Shown in pieces: positions 22,935 to 33,294 of a DNA stretch of 64,000 nucleotides. The notes under the pieces are model-generated. The model did no database searches and was not told where the DNA came from. It worked only from the letters and a program-made list of their open reading frames with translations. The translations under genes were made by a program, and so were the position numbers. The stretch is taken from assembly GCF_000321225.1 (NCBI RefSeq), contig NW_004450480.1:2738176-2802175 (forward strand). Reading direction: 5' to 3'. Within the stretch, counting starts at the first letter, position 1. Each line of letters opens with the position of its first letter. This DNA is from Odobenus rosmarus divergens. Taxonomy: Eukaryota; Chordata; Mammalia; Carnivora; Odobenidae.

Positions 22935-25465
22935 GTCTGAATACACATACTTTTTCGTGATGCAGCGTCTTACAAGATAACATTTCAAAATTGAGTTTGA
23001 GTCTTAAGTAAAACACGAAAACTAAATAAACAGCACAATAAGACTGGCTGCAAAGAGGAAGCTGGGTTCAAAAGAAGTTGTCACATCTGCTATATTCTCC
23101 CTTCACTTTCTTAATGTGGGCATCGGACGTGCTGTGGTATAAATATATTTGTTTAGGAAATATCACAATTCTTTTGTTAATTTAAACAACTGCTGAAAAC
23201 AGACATATCCTTCAATAGAGCCTAGGAACTGCAAATACACAAGGCCGGGGGTAGAGTCTCAAGAGAAGCAAGGAAAAACTTAGTAACAGAAAACCATACC
23301 TCGGCTCAATATTAACCCAGTCAACTTTTGTTATTGTTGGTACAAATGATTTAACTAGAAAATATTTATAGCATTTTAAAAAACATTACATATTGCACAG
23401 AATTGCCTAACAGCATCCATGTGTATGTTTAACTCACATTGTTTAATTATACAATATAAGATATATCTAATAAAAGCTACACACTTTGAAACATGTTGGG
23501 CAGTACGGTTATGAAACTGACATAAAAAAACATAAAGTGCTCACTGTGTGATCGACATGTTAATTAAAAATGCAATCCTTAAATGACAATCATTTTTATT
23601 CTTTATGTGTTTACTTGTCCTATTTCCTACTTTGTTCTACTTAATTAAAAATGACATTTAATTTGGGGATAGTTTATAGCAAAAAAAAAAAAGTGTTAGT
23701 TTTTACTCCAGCATTGAAATATAAATACAAAATCTTACAGACATCTCCAGCAATATAACCCCCTTAATTTGAGAGAGTTAATTTGAATAGTTGATGTTGC
23801 TTTCATTATACTTTGATAAACCTGTGAAAACAAAATGCTAAAGTAATTGCTGTTACTACTCCCTTTAAAAATGTAAAGCAGTTAAATTTTCCTAGACAAC
23901 ATGCAAGGACAAGTTACAGAGAACTTGAATAAAAGTAGCAACATGGTCATATTGAATGTCAATCTAAAAAAAGAGGTTATGTCTAATCTGGAGAATGCTC
24001 CCTCTCGCCTTTTTAAATTCCAAGAGTGGGCTGACACAAAACTTCATCACCAGGGATTTTTTTTTTTTTTTTTTTTTTTGAGCTTCACATCAGATTTAAA
24101 CCCTCACATACAAAACCTTGGCTTTCCTGACAAGGCAGATCTTCTAAACTTGATGTGAGAAAACGTTACCTAACTCTAGTGTAGGAGTCTAATGTTGGTA
24201 AAAAGAATTCCACTCCACAGTTCTGGGTAGCAAGGCAGCCTCTGGAAGACTTAATATTCATTCCATACTTTTTTGCGTGCATGGTCTTCATAAACAAGAC
24301 TGTATTAGAAAAATAACTTATTTAGCAACTCGACATCCATAAGGAACTCAAATGCTGCCTAGAGAGGGGCCGAGTATTTCCTTCCAAGTGAGCCTTAGCT
24401 TGCACAACAAAGATCAGCATTTGCAATGGTCCATTTCTGCATTAGTGAATATATAGCTTTGCTGCTTGATCGAATAGTCCAGGGTTCTCCATGTAGAGCT
24501 CCTGACAACAACCCAGCAGCAGTTCTGTTTGATCTCTCCTGCTTCCTTAATTTGGGTTGTCAAGGTTCAGCAGTTGGAGGCTGTTTACTTTTCCAAAAAA
24601 AAAAAAAAAAACCTGATTTCTTTTTCTCTCTCTCATACAATGACTAATCCAAATTCTAAGGGGGGGGGAAGGCAGCCTGTGGTAAGATGCTAAATCCCCC
24701 CCCACACCTCTGCAGTGAGATTTTAGCTGACATCTTTTGAATGGTAACTAGTTAAGTTCCTTTTTATATTTTTAATGCTCTTTAATTATGGGATGTTTCA
24801 AGTAGAAAAGTCAGGGAGGGAAAAAAAAAGCCATTCCAAATCTCTGAAACTGTAAGCCCAATTTTCTTTTCCTGGACTCAAAGAGATGGGTATTTCCACT
24901 TTGAGAATCAAAACTCCAGTGGAATTCTAAAAAAGATTTGATACATTTCTCTCTGGAGCTGAAAATAACAGCAACTCTTCTGTCTCAATTATGCAGGCTA
25001 ATCCTGAGTAGAAAACACCTGAACTCTTACCATTTCTCTTCAAATTCTAGTTAAGAGATCTCCCCCGAAACTGATTATCACTATGGAAAAACGAAGGAAA
25101 GGAGATAGAAGGTAAAAATTTGCAGAGATTCTTCAATATGTTTTCAGCAGTAGAAAAATCCCTTAAATATCCTTCAGGTTTTTTCAATTCAGCTATTGTT
25201 TAAGCCCTAAATCCTAAAGCCTACGGACAACCAAAGGTAAAGTGTAGATGGTTTCAAGGTATAGACTTCTTTTAAAAGGAATACAGAATGCCCTTTCAGC
25301 ATTCCTGTTCAAAAAGCAGTAACAAAAAAAGAAATCCGAACTTACAAAATACCTGTGACCGGACAGGAGAGCAACACCAGCCCCTTATAAGTGGGCTGGA
25401 GAAGCTTAAATGCAACCAAATGAAATGTTTATATTAATTTCATTATTCTGCCCAAGCCTCAGAGA
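22935..25465. other. Unique DNA next to the promoter, candidate intron 1
   Basis: No named repeats apart from homopolymers (23 T at 24,057-24,079; 16 A near 24,595). 24,240-24,580 looks like conserved non-coding DNA. No coding exon recognised. It would lie within the first intron if the minus-strand donors at 25.8-28 kb are used. Confidence 0.4.
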
Positions 25466-25473
25466 TGAGGGCT

Positions 25474-25506
25474 GGGGGGGGGGGGTGTTGGGGGCGGGGT
25501 GTTGGG
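25474..25506 (+). other. G-quadruplex-capable G tract
   Basis: Four G runs (12, 5, 4 and 3 G) with short loops at 25,474-25,485, 25,490-25,494, 25,496-25,499 and 25,504-25,506, just outside the CpG island. On the minus-strand transcript this would be C-rich. Confidence 0.6.
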
Positions 25507-25821
25507 AAGAGGAAGAAATAAGTTTCATTTCGGGTTTTCTGGTCGAGCAAAAGGAAAATGAATTAAAACGAATGCGTAGGATGAGCCCAGACTAAATCAA
25601 TACACTTTGTAATCAGCCCGGCAAGGGTATTTGGACACAATGACTTGGAAATAATTAATAGTTATAAGAGGGGAGTGGGGTGAGAAGGGGGGGCGAGAGA
25701 TGTCACCATATTTTATCGGAGCACTTTACACTCCACGCTAAACTTTGATCTCCAGATTCTCGGATTTAGGAAAGGGGAAAAAAAAAAAAGAGGAGAAAGT
25801 CCAGTATTTCGAAGCACCTAC

Positions 25822-25978
25822 CAGCTTGAGGATGGGCACATTCCTGGCTCCGGGCGCCTCATCCCTACGCTCGCGCCGCCCATGCTGGCGCTTTGAGTAG
25901 AGAGCCCCCGGGGGCTCTAGGGTGTCCGTTGCCCCCGCCCGCGTTCTCGCCCCGGCGCCCGCGGCCGCCTCGACTTAC
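25822..25978 (-). other. Alternative 3' extension of the 5' exon
   Basis: A second donor, CAAGCTG followed by GTAGGTGC (intron from 25,821 downward), lies 157 bases beyond the GTAAGT donor. Skipping the first donor would lengthen the exon to here. The GTAAGT donor is the stronger by consensus. Confidence 0.3.
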
Positions 25979-26186
25979 CCGCAGAGTCCAGGGAGGGAGT
26001 GGGAGCGCCGCCTTCACGCCCGCGGAGGAGGCGCCGACAGCACCATGGTCCCCGGCGCCGCTGCCGCTGCCCCTTGCCCGCTTGCTCGCCGCGCGCTCTC
26101 TTCCTCTTGCAAACTTTCGGGTTCTGCGGTCGACAAGAAACCAGGGCGACCCTCAGCAAGTCTTCCCGGCGCAGGTTGGGGGGAAA
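25979..26186 (-). other. Candidate 5' exon (minus strand), 208 nt
   Basis: Lower boundary: a strong donor, exon ...CTGCGG followed by GTAAGTCG (plus strand 'cgacttaccc', 25,971-25,980). Upper boundary: an acceptor-like 'ttatcccacaccccctcag' with a branch-like 'cctaatca' upstream, giving an exon start at 26,186. Alternatively it is a first exon starting further up in the island. An ATG in ideal context (ACCATGG, first base at 26,046) opens only a 10-codon frame ending in TGA, which would act as an upstream ORF, so the exon is probably 5' untranslated. Another frame is open straight through the donor, so a coding role cannot be excluded. Confidence 0.45.
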
Positions 26187-26390
26187 CTGAGGGGGTGTGG
26201 GATAAGTGATTAGGCTGGGGGGCCAAGACAGAGAGGGCGGCGGACTAAGAGGACCCGCGAATGCGGGTGGACGGAAAGGAGGATGTGGCTTAGGGAATCC
26301 CTGCAAGGATCCCGAGACCGGGAAATCGGCCCGAGCCAAAGTCTCAGCACCTTCCCTAGGATCTTACAAAGTTGCAACAACAAAAAAGGA

Positions 26391-26423
26391 GGGGGGAGGA
26401 AGGGGGAAGGGGGTGGGAAAGGG
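26391..26423 (+). other. G-quadruplex-capable tract in the CpG island
   Basis: Five G runs of 6, 5, 5, 3 and 3 separated by 1-5 bases. Such tracts are common at open promoters. It lies about 205 bases upstream (minus-strand sense) of the candidate exon start at 26,186. Confidence 0.55.
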
Positions 26424-27972
26424 ATACGATCGCAGGCGCAAGGTTTGAAGTTACAACTGTTTATTTAGTCCTTATTCTCACAGGGGCGGGAGCTGCGCGG
26501 GAAGGGGGGGTGCTGCAGGCTGCGATTTCGAAGCAAACACTGGGGAGGGGGCATGCGACTTTGTTTCTGGGCGCGGAGCTCCCCGGCGCCCGCGTGTGTC
26601 ACCGCCAGTCTCCGGGGACCGAGGCGGAGCTCACAACAGGTGGGGAGGGGGACTCGCCGAGGGCAAAAAAGGAGAAGGAATCAAAGTTTCCGAACGGCGG
26701 TATCTGGGGAGGAGGGGGGCGGGAGGCGGGGGCGAGGGGAGGCGGAGGCAGAGAATGACCGCGACCCCGAGGCAACTGGCAAACTCTCCGCTCCCGGCGG
26801 CGCCGCCGCCGCTGCCGCTGCAGCTGCCGCCGTCCCCACCCGAAGCGCACACAGTCCCGGCTGCCGGCTCAGCTGAGTCCTCCGCGGGATGGGGATGGAG
26901 CGCAGGGAGCTCGAGAGGAAGGCGGCGTGCTGGCGAGGGATGGAGAGCCATCGGCCGCCAGGACAGGGCCAGAGGGACGCGGCGGCTCCCGCGCGTCTCA
27001 GGAGAGATCCACGCTTGGGAACCCCCCGGTACCCCAAGCTTCAAAGGAGAGTAAACCCCGAAAGTGTGCGTGGCGGAGGGGAGGAGACCCGACGCGGCGA
27101 CTCCCCGCAGCGCACCCGGTTCCCACTCCCACCCGCGGAGTTGGCCACGTCTGTCGCGGGCCGGTCCGCGGCAAGGCTGGGTTCTCGGGGTCGAGCGCGC
27201 GTGAGGGTGCGTGTCTAGCTTGGGGTGCGCGAGTGTGTGTCCGAGTTTTCTGTGCTCCGGGGGGCGGCGGCGGAGTGTCCCCGCCGCTAGGTTCGGGGCC
27301 AGGCGCGTGTGGCACCGGGGATGACCCGAGGCGCGGGGCCCAGGGTGCGGGCATCCCGTCATTACAATCCAGGGGCACCGAGGGGCACACACTCGCGGAG
27401 AGCGAAGGCAAAAAGTTTGCTCCAAGTCCAAACTTCAAGCTCCAGAGGCTCCCGGCGCGCGCCCCCTCCCGCCACAGACTCGACCCCGGCCCCGCGCCGG
27501 CCCTGCTTCTCGGCTGGCACCCCGACGGCCGACACCGAAAGTTGCGCCAGGCGGCCTGGGCTCATTGATTTCTCTCCCGGCGGCGATCGCCCAGAGCGTA
27601 GAGCCAGGCGTGAAGGGGCCGAGGGGAAGACGATTTCGCCTCTCCGCCGCCCCCCCCCTTATCTGACTTATGGACATGGACCCAAGCGTGCGGGCGCCGC
27701 CGCCGGAGGCCCCCCCCTCAACCCCCGCGCCGGCCCCAACCCCCACCGCCCCCCCACCCTAGAGCCTGGGCCCGGGCCCGGGGGAGAGAGGCTGAGAGGG
27801 GAGGGCGGGGGGAGATGCACGTGGAGCCGGGAGGTGGAAAGTTTTTTTTTTTCCTTTTCTTTTTCCTTTTTTTTTTTTTTGTGCTGGTTGTTGTTGTTGT
27901 TTAAAGTGGCGGAAACAAGGCAGGAGGCAGCTTGGGAAAAAGTGGAGCAGAAATGGAAAAATACAAACTCAC

Positions 27973-28385
27973 CCGCTGCAAATGGTCTCTCGGTGCAAAC
28001 TAAGGTGTTTTCGGGCCTTTCCCCGCGCGCGCCCACTCCCGCCCGCGCGCGCACCCCCGCGCACACACTCACTCGCGCACACACGCGCGCACACACGCAC
28101 TCCCGGACGAGGGCCGGGCCGCCGCGAGTACAGCATGCAACCGCCACACAATAAATAACAATAGATTCCTCCGCTCCGGACTAGCTTCCCGGAGCCCAGC
28201 CAGCGCCAGTGGCGGCGGCGGCGGCGGCAGAGGCGCGGGGAGCGCCGGCCTGGGGGCGCTCCCCAGCCCGCCTCCCGGCCTCCTGCCAGGGCACCCTCTC
28301 CGCCTCACGCGCCCCCAAGGCCCCCCGGCACCCCCAGAGCGCGAGCCGCCGCGTCCCCTCCCTGGGCCGCGCGGGCACTGGCGCC
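27973..28385 (-). other. Candidate alternative first exon (minus strand)
   Basis: The donor is clear: exon ...GCAGCGG followed by GTGAGTTTG (plus strand 'aaactcacccgctgc'). The start is inferred: a TATA-like run at 28,411-28,427 would place initiation near 28,385-28,395. The exon includes the GGC repeat and a purine-pyrimidine alternating stretch. A frame starting at an ATG whose first base is 28,136 (MLYSRRP...) stays open to the donor, but its Arg/Val/Cys-rich make-up reflects the CG/CA repeats, so I regard the exon as probably untranslated. Confidence 0.45.
28022..28102. repeat. Alternating CG/CA stretch, Z-DNA-prone
   Basis: Runs such as 'cgcgcgcgc', 'cgcacacactcactcgcgca' and 'cacacacgcgcgcacacac' alternate purine and pyrimidine over about 80 bases, inside the candidate first exon. 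Confidence 0.7.
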
Positions 28386-28410
28386 CACCCGGCTCCCCCC
28401 GGCCTCCCGG

Positions 28411-28427
28411 AACAAATAAATAAATAA
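28411..28427 (-). promoter_or_regulatory. TATA-like element (minus strand)
   Basis: Reads TTATTTATTTATTTGTT on the minus strand, an isolated AT-rich word in otherwise GC-rich DNA, about 65 bases downstream (minus sense) of the CRE. Functional use is inferred from spacing only. Confidence 0.35.
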
Positions 28428-28492
28428 GGCGCGCGAGAGAGGCCAACACGTCGCGGAGGGAGATGTTGTTATTTTTTGCTGTTGTGCGTCCC

Positions 28493-28521
28493 TGACGTCA
28501 CATCCACCTGCTGGGTAAACA
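28493..28521 (-). promoter_or_regulatory. CRE, E-box and FOX motif cluster
   Basis: A full palindromic CRE, TGACGTCA, at 28,493-28,500 (binding site class of CREB/ATF factors), an E-box CACCTG at 28,505-28,510 and GTAAACA (reverse TGTTTAC, forkhead core) at 28,515-28,521, all within 29 bases at the edge of the CpG island. The arrangement CRE, then TATA-like word, then exon suggests a cAMP- or stress-responsive minus-strand promoter. Confidence 0.5.
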
Positions 28522-28524
28522 ACA

Positions 28525-30280
28525 AGGCTCGCAGCAAAAAAAAAAAAAAAAAAAATCGCAATTGCCAAAGCTGGGGGGGCACAGCCTGGAGGGAGGGGGG
28601 GTTCCCGGGAGATGGGAGTGAGGGGCGTCCAGACTGGATGGGAAAGAGGAGAGGGAGGCAGAGCCCCACAGACTAGAGAGAGGAAGGGAACGCCAGAGCA
28701 GTCCCTGGCAAAAGAGGGATCTGGCAAGAAAGACCTGGAAAAATAAGGGGCATGGGGGAGGGGAGGATTCCTCAGAAGATGGGGAAATGGGGGGCCCATT
28801 CAGCCACCGGAAAAAAACGAGAGGGAGAGTGTTAACAACTAGGGACGAAGATAGGAATGCGATGGCTATTTGCTTGGTTTCTGAGCTAAAAATATAGAAG
28901 GAAAGAGAGAGGGTAGGGAAGGATGTGAGTTTCCTCCAGTTAAAAGTGAAAGTGTTTTGCCATCAGTGACAGTTGAAGGGGGAGGAGGTGGGGGTGGTGT
29001 TTTCAGCCCCCTTTCTCCCTCTCTCCCGTCCTCCCTCGGTCTCTCCTCTTTCTTTCTGCACTTTGTCCAATGAAAGAAGGCGAGTTCGGGAGGTGAAAGT
29101 TCAACAGAAGGACAAACCCCTGTTTGCAGGGAAACAGAAACCCGCCAGCGAGGGGGTTTTCCCCCTGTATTCCTGAATCAGGAGAGTGTAATGTGGGACG
29201 AGCTTCCCTCCCCCCACCCCCGCCCGCCGCTTCCCTGTCAGACTCACTGCTGGAATGTGTAGTTTGATCCACTTTGGGGGGAAAGTGGCCGCTGCATCAG
29301 GAGCTGTGCTCTTGCCATGGTTTCTCTTAGGAAAACGCCCAGGGGCTAGCATGTCAATCAGTTGTTTAACACAAATTACCTGCTCTTCCAGAGATCGGTC
29401 ACATGCAAAAAGCTCTGTCCAATTCTTTGAAAAGGTGAGATTTTTTTTTTTCCTTTTTGCTGTTTTGAAGTTTGGTGGAGTTTAGAAATTTTAAGGAGTT
29501 AATTAGAAGCCTGAATGAAATGTTTTAAAATATACATATACTTGTATGAAACAAAAGACACTGGTATTTCTTTCCTCTTTATCAAACCAAATTGAGAAGG
29601 AAGACTTCTCCTTTCCAAAATGTGACTTAGAAAGAGATACAGGGTTCTATGGCTTGTTGTTGTTAACAGAAATAATTTTTTTCAGACCCATCACCCCAGA
29701 TGCTGCCAAACTCCTAAGCTAGCATTTCCAGCTACTGGCTGGCTGGTGTATCAGGCCAACTCTTAATGAGAATGCATTGAAAGCCACTCCTGTGGATTCC
29801 TACAAAGTACCTTGGGGGGATGGAGGGGTGGGGACAAGTACTGTTCCATTCCTTGAGACCAGTACAGTTGTAGATAATAAACAGCCTGAAAAGGTTAGTA
29901 TAAATTCTTGTGGATAATGTCTTTTTGCAAATATTGTTAAACATTCATTTACAGAAGAATTCTCAATCTCTATTGCAATAATAGTGTAAGACTACCAAAA
30001 AAAAAAATTGTATCTGTTTTGCAAGCAAAAAAAAATAAATAACAAAGCCGTTCACCAGTGCTACAGATTAAAGCCAAAGAAAGGGAGACTGTCCTAAGGT
30101 AATTCCAGCATAAAATTCATGTTGAATGCATGCTGTGCAAGATTCTATGCTATCCAAACAAGACCATCTATTGGATCTTTTAGACTAGAGTCTAGATGAA
30201 GAAAATGCATTTTAGTTTGTGCAGAACTTCCTAGCTTTCTAGAGGCTAGAGTTCCTGTTAATCTTTGATTCAAGACATTA
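28525..30280. other. Upstream flank of the CpG island, no gene seen
   Basis: 28,536-28,555 is a pure A run. 28,560-29,250 is purine-rich with scattered CpG and a CCAAT word at 29,069. 29,250-30,280 is AT-rich unique DNA. A 43-base plus-strand segment at 29,392-29,434 has acceptor- and donor-like edges ('ctgctcttccag' / 'AAAG|GTGAGA'), weak evidence for an antisense exon. Confidence 0.4.
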
Positions 30281-30284
30281 AGAC

Positions 30285-30545
30285 ATTTTGACATACCTTC
30301 TATGTTCTAGACCATATAGTAGGCAATGAAGACTGTAGAAATAAAATCCCTGCCCTTGAGGAGCTCACAGTCTACAACCGTCAGTAATAACATCTAATAT
30401 TTATTGAATGCTTGCTATGACCTAGGCACTGATGAAAAGCTTTATGTCAAGTCAATTCATAGTTGTGACAATCCTTTAACATCACTGGAAATTCCATATG
30501 CTGAGGTCACATGAAATTAAATGGAAATCTACAAAGTGGCCAGGC
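30285..30545 (-). repeat. L2 end plus MIR, minus strand
   Basis: 'cctgcccttgaggagctcac' is the reverse L2 3' end; 'aatatttattgaatgcttgc' and 'ctaggcactgatgaaaagct' follow reverse MIR. Confidence 0.6.
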
Positions 30546-30549
30546 TATG

Positions 30550-31995
30550 GGGGAGAAAATTATTTTCCATTTCTAAAATGTTTATGCCAGATATAACATG
30601 TTTATGGTATGTGTTGGGTTGCAGAATTATAACTCAGGGAAATAGCAATTTATTTAAATGCGACAAATTTATTCACAGTCTGTAAAGAACAATTCATGCT
30701 CTGATCCTGTTTTCCAGATTGCATGGTGAGCTTTAAAAAAATTATTAGTATTGCCATACTAAAAAGATCTTTAGGTTGCTACTGATCTTATTCTGCATTT
30801 TAACTGCCTTAAATTCTACATTCACTGGAAAGAGGGGGCCAAAGTCAGATTGGCAACAAGTTTTGCAGACAAAAGGAAATCCTGGTTGTAAATCCCATGA
30901 TATATTGTACTCAATTTTGTATATAATACTGTCTAATGTGCCACCTTATTAAAGAACTCCGTGTCCATTTGGCTTACATTAGGGGGAAACTTAACTGCAG
31001 CTTAACATATTGTTCATTTTCAACACTGTCACATTACATTCATAGGGAACACATTTTAATTTCTTTATCTGTAATCAACTGGAAGTTTCTTTTTGTTAAA
31101 TTAAAGCAAGAAGGGTTTTTAAATAAAGGGCATGGGGGTAGGACGCCACCTTTTGGTGGTAAAACAAATAGAAATCCCCTTTTCAACAGATGTTCCTGAC
31201 ATAATTTCATTTTAATTATACCAAGCAAAGGTGCTTGTCCCCATTTCATTATATTTGAAGTTAACAGGAAAAAACAAAACACTGTAAAGGAAAATTAGCA
31301 AACTATACTTAACTGCAGCCAGAATTTCCTCAAAGGTATCAGACCACATTCGTGCCCTGCCACATGCTATTAGCTATACGTCAGACACCAACTTTGTTCA
31401 GCAAATACTTTGTCAGTGAATATATGCGCATTTGGGGCAACAGAAATGGGGTGGACATTTACCACTTAACAAGATACATGAATGCTTTTGTAAGTTTAAA
31501 GTTAAACAGAAACTTTAAATTCACCTAATTCAATAGTTACCATCTTCCTCATTTTTTTGTCATAACATGATAGTTATGGAATAATTAATGTCGTACACTC
31601 ATTGGACTACAACTATTATGGTAAGTGTATTAAATATCTTCCTTTACGTTAACCTACTTTTTTCTTTCTCTATTACTACTTTGAATGGGAAATCAGGATC
31701 GCCCTCCACAAATTAAAAACAATCACAGCAAAAACAGCCATCAACTCCTTTGTTAGAAAGGGAGAGTGGCAAAAAAAAAAAATTACAAATTACAAATAAT
31801 TTTCTTAAGGGAGAGTTGCAAATCCTGAAAGGGTTAATGATATGAGGGTTGGTGGAGAATTTTGTCTTCTCTGTTTTTTTGAAAAGCTGGAAGAATTGAA
31901 ATTGATTGCAGAAGGAGTATAGTTCTCACGATGTGATTCAGTGTTTTCTATTGCCATTCCAGTGGCAAGTCTCCCACACTTTGAGAAACAGGCAC
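30550..31995. other. Unique AT-rich DNA, no gene seen
   Basis: 30,600-30,770 and 31,330-31,640 look like non-repetitive, possibly conserved DNA. No coding signature. Confidence 0.4.
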
Positions 31996-31999
31996 AACC

Positions 32000-32110
32000 A
32001 AGTATTTCAAATTACAGATTAGGAAACTGAGGTCCACAGAGGTTAAATCATTCTCCAAGGCCAAATAACTGGTTAGTAGATGGACAAGGATTAGAGTCCA
32101 AGTGTCCTGA
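32000..32110 (-). repeat. MIR SINE
   Basis: 'ttacagattaggaaactgag', 'gtccacagaggttaaatcat' and 'attagagtccaagt' are clear reverse MIR words. Confidence 0.75.
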
Positions 32111-32114
32111 CTCG

Positions 32115-33100
32115 ACACCTTTGTGTATTTCTCATCTTACACTTACACTTTCCACTTCACAATAGTGACGTGTCACCCATCCTCAGATATTATGCAGCCT
32201 GCCTAGCTTCTCAGAAACAGCCAACCTACACACCCCTTCACAGAGGGGAGAACCTGAGGCCATGGAGGGTGGAGATCAAGTTCAACCCCCTACTCACCGC
32301 TCCTCTCCCCCAGCTATGGGAGACATCCAGGTGGGGGTAGCCACAGTGAAGAAAGGAGGGGAGGGTTGGCGGGAGAGATGGGGAGTAGGGGGAAGGGAGA
32401 GGTTAGTAAAAGTGGTCAGACTCTTAAAATGAATGCCTACATTCCAAGTTTCCTTCCTAGAAGAGAAGTATGGCAAATGAAAATGGTGTGTTTCACAGTA
32501 AAAGGCAAGAGAAGTATATCCTCTGTTCTGATGTCACTTTATGTCCACACCAGAAATCAACAGAGGATCTCTTGTTTTAAAGTATACAATCTTACCAGGC
32601 ACTCTGAGGCCAGCCTAATAATTGCGTGGCTTGAAAAGGTAGTCAAGGAATGGTGAAGACCTCTGTTTAAAGGGGGTCTCCCTAACAACAAAATTTGTTC
32701 AGAGGCTTGGCATCAAAACTAGAGACAATATTATATTTTCTGAGGTTTTAATCACAGAGAGGGACTTAAAGAGATTGCATTACCAGCTTTTCTTTCAAGG
32801 GCACAGTTCTATAAACATAAATAAACATGGCCTGCAAATATTTTTAGGTTTTTCTAAATTAGTCCTTGCAAAAAGAGATTTCTGCTAACTGTACTATACA
32901 GTATATAGCTCTTTGCCCTATGGGTCCCAATGGATTGTAATCCCTAGAAACTACAATGTACAATAAAGTATTTGGCCCAAGTACCTCTACTCCAAAAAGC
33001 TATTCTAGTCCCCTAGCCCCTGGACATTCACTGTGCAACATGTTGGTAATTTCAAGATACATAAAGGGAGTATGAGTGGCTCAATCCTACCTTACCACAG
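32115..33100. other. No gene seen
   Basis: Unique DNA. The 96-residue frame at 32,366-32,656 shows no recognisable domain. Confidence 0.4.
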
Positions 33101-33104
33101 GCAC

Positions 33105-33290
33105 CAGAACAATCTACAGCCTTGCTATGCAAAATGAGATGTGCTGATTCCTAACATGAGCACGACCTGACAGCATATTAAAAATGCAGACTCTCAGCCC
33201 CCTCCTTACACCTACTGGATCAAAATCTGCATTTTAACAACACTGCCCAGTTGAGTCTCACATGCAAGTTTGAGAAAGAGATCTGCGGTG
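33105..33290 (+). mobile_element. MER5-type hAT DNA transposon remnant
   Basis: 'attaaaaatgcagactctca', 'ggatcaaaatctgcatttta' and 'caagtttgagaaagag' follow MER5A order. Non-autonomous and fixed since early mammals. Confidence 0.6.
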
Positions 33291-33294
33291 CACA

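Larger units (their letters stand above)
25840..28460. promoter_or_regulatory. CpG island with minus-strand promoter signals
   Basis: About 2.6 kb in which CpG is frequent and GC content is visibly far above the AT-rich flanks, as at promoters of developmental and housekeeping genes. It holds minus-strand splice donors at 25,822, 25,979 and 27,973, a GGC repeat (28,211-28,229), and CRE/FOX/E-box motifs just beyond its right edge. The long open frames here (up to 281 residues) come from the scarcity of stops in GC-rich DNA, are present on both strands, and carry no recognisable domain. Size and multiple donors suggest alternative first exons. I could not name the gene. Confidence 0.85.

Noticed and set aside
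27841..27904. T-rich tract followed by GTT repeats as a retroposon tail
   Set aside because: No retroposon body lies on either side; it looks like a simple polypyrimidine tract in the first intron next to the donor at 27,973.
26631..28154. Long open frames (213-281 residues) on both strands
   Set aside because: They lie in a CpG island where stop codons are scarce, overlap each other on opposite strands, are Pro/Arg/Ala-rich and show no domain.
25840..28521. Naming the CpG-island gene
   Set aside because: I considered several developmental transcription factors, but no coding exon I recognise lies in the window, so any name would be a guess.
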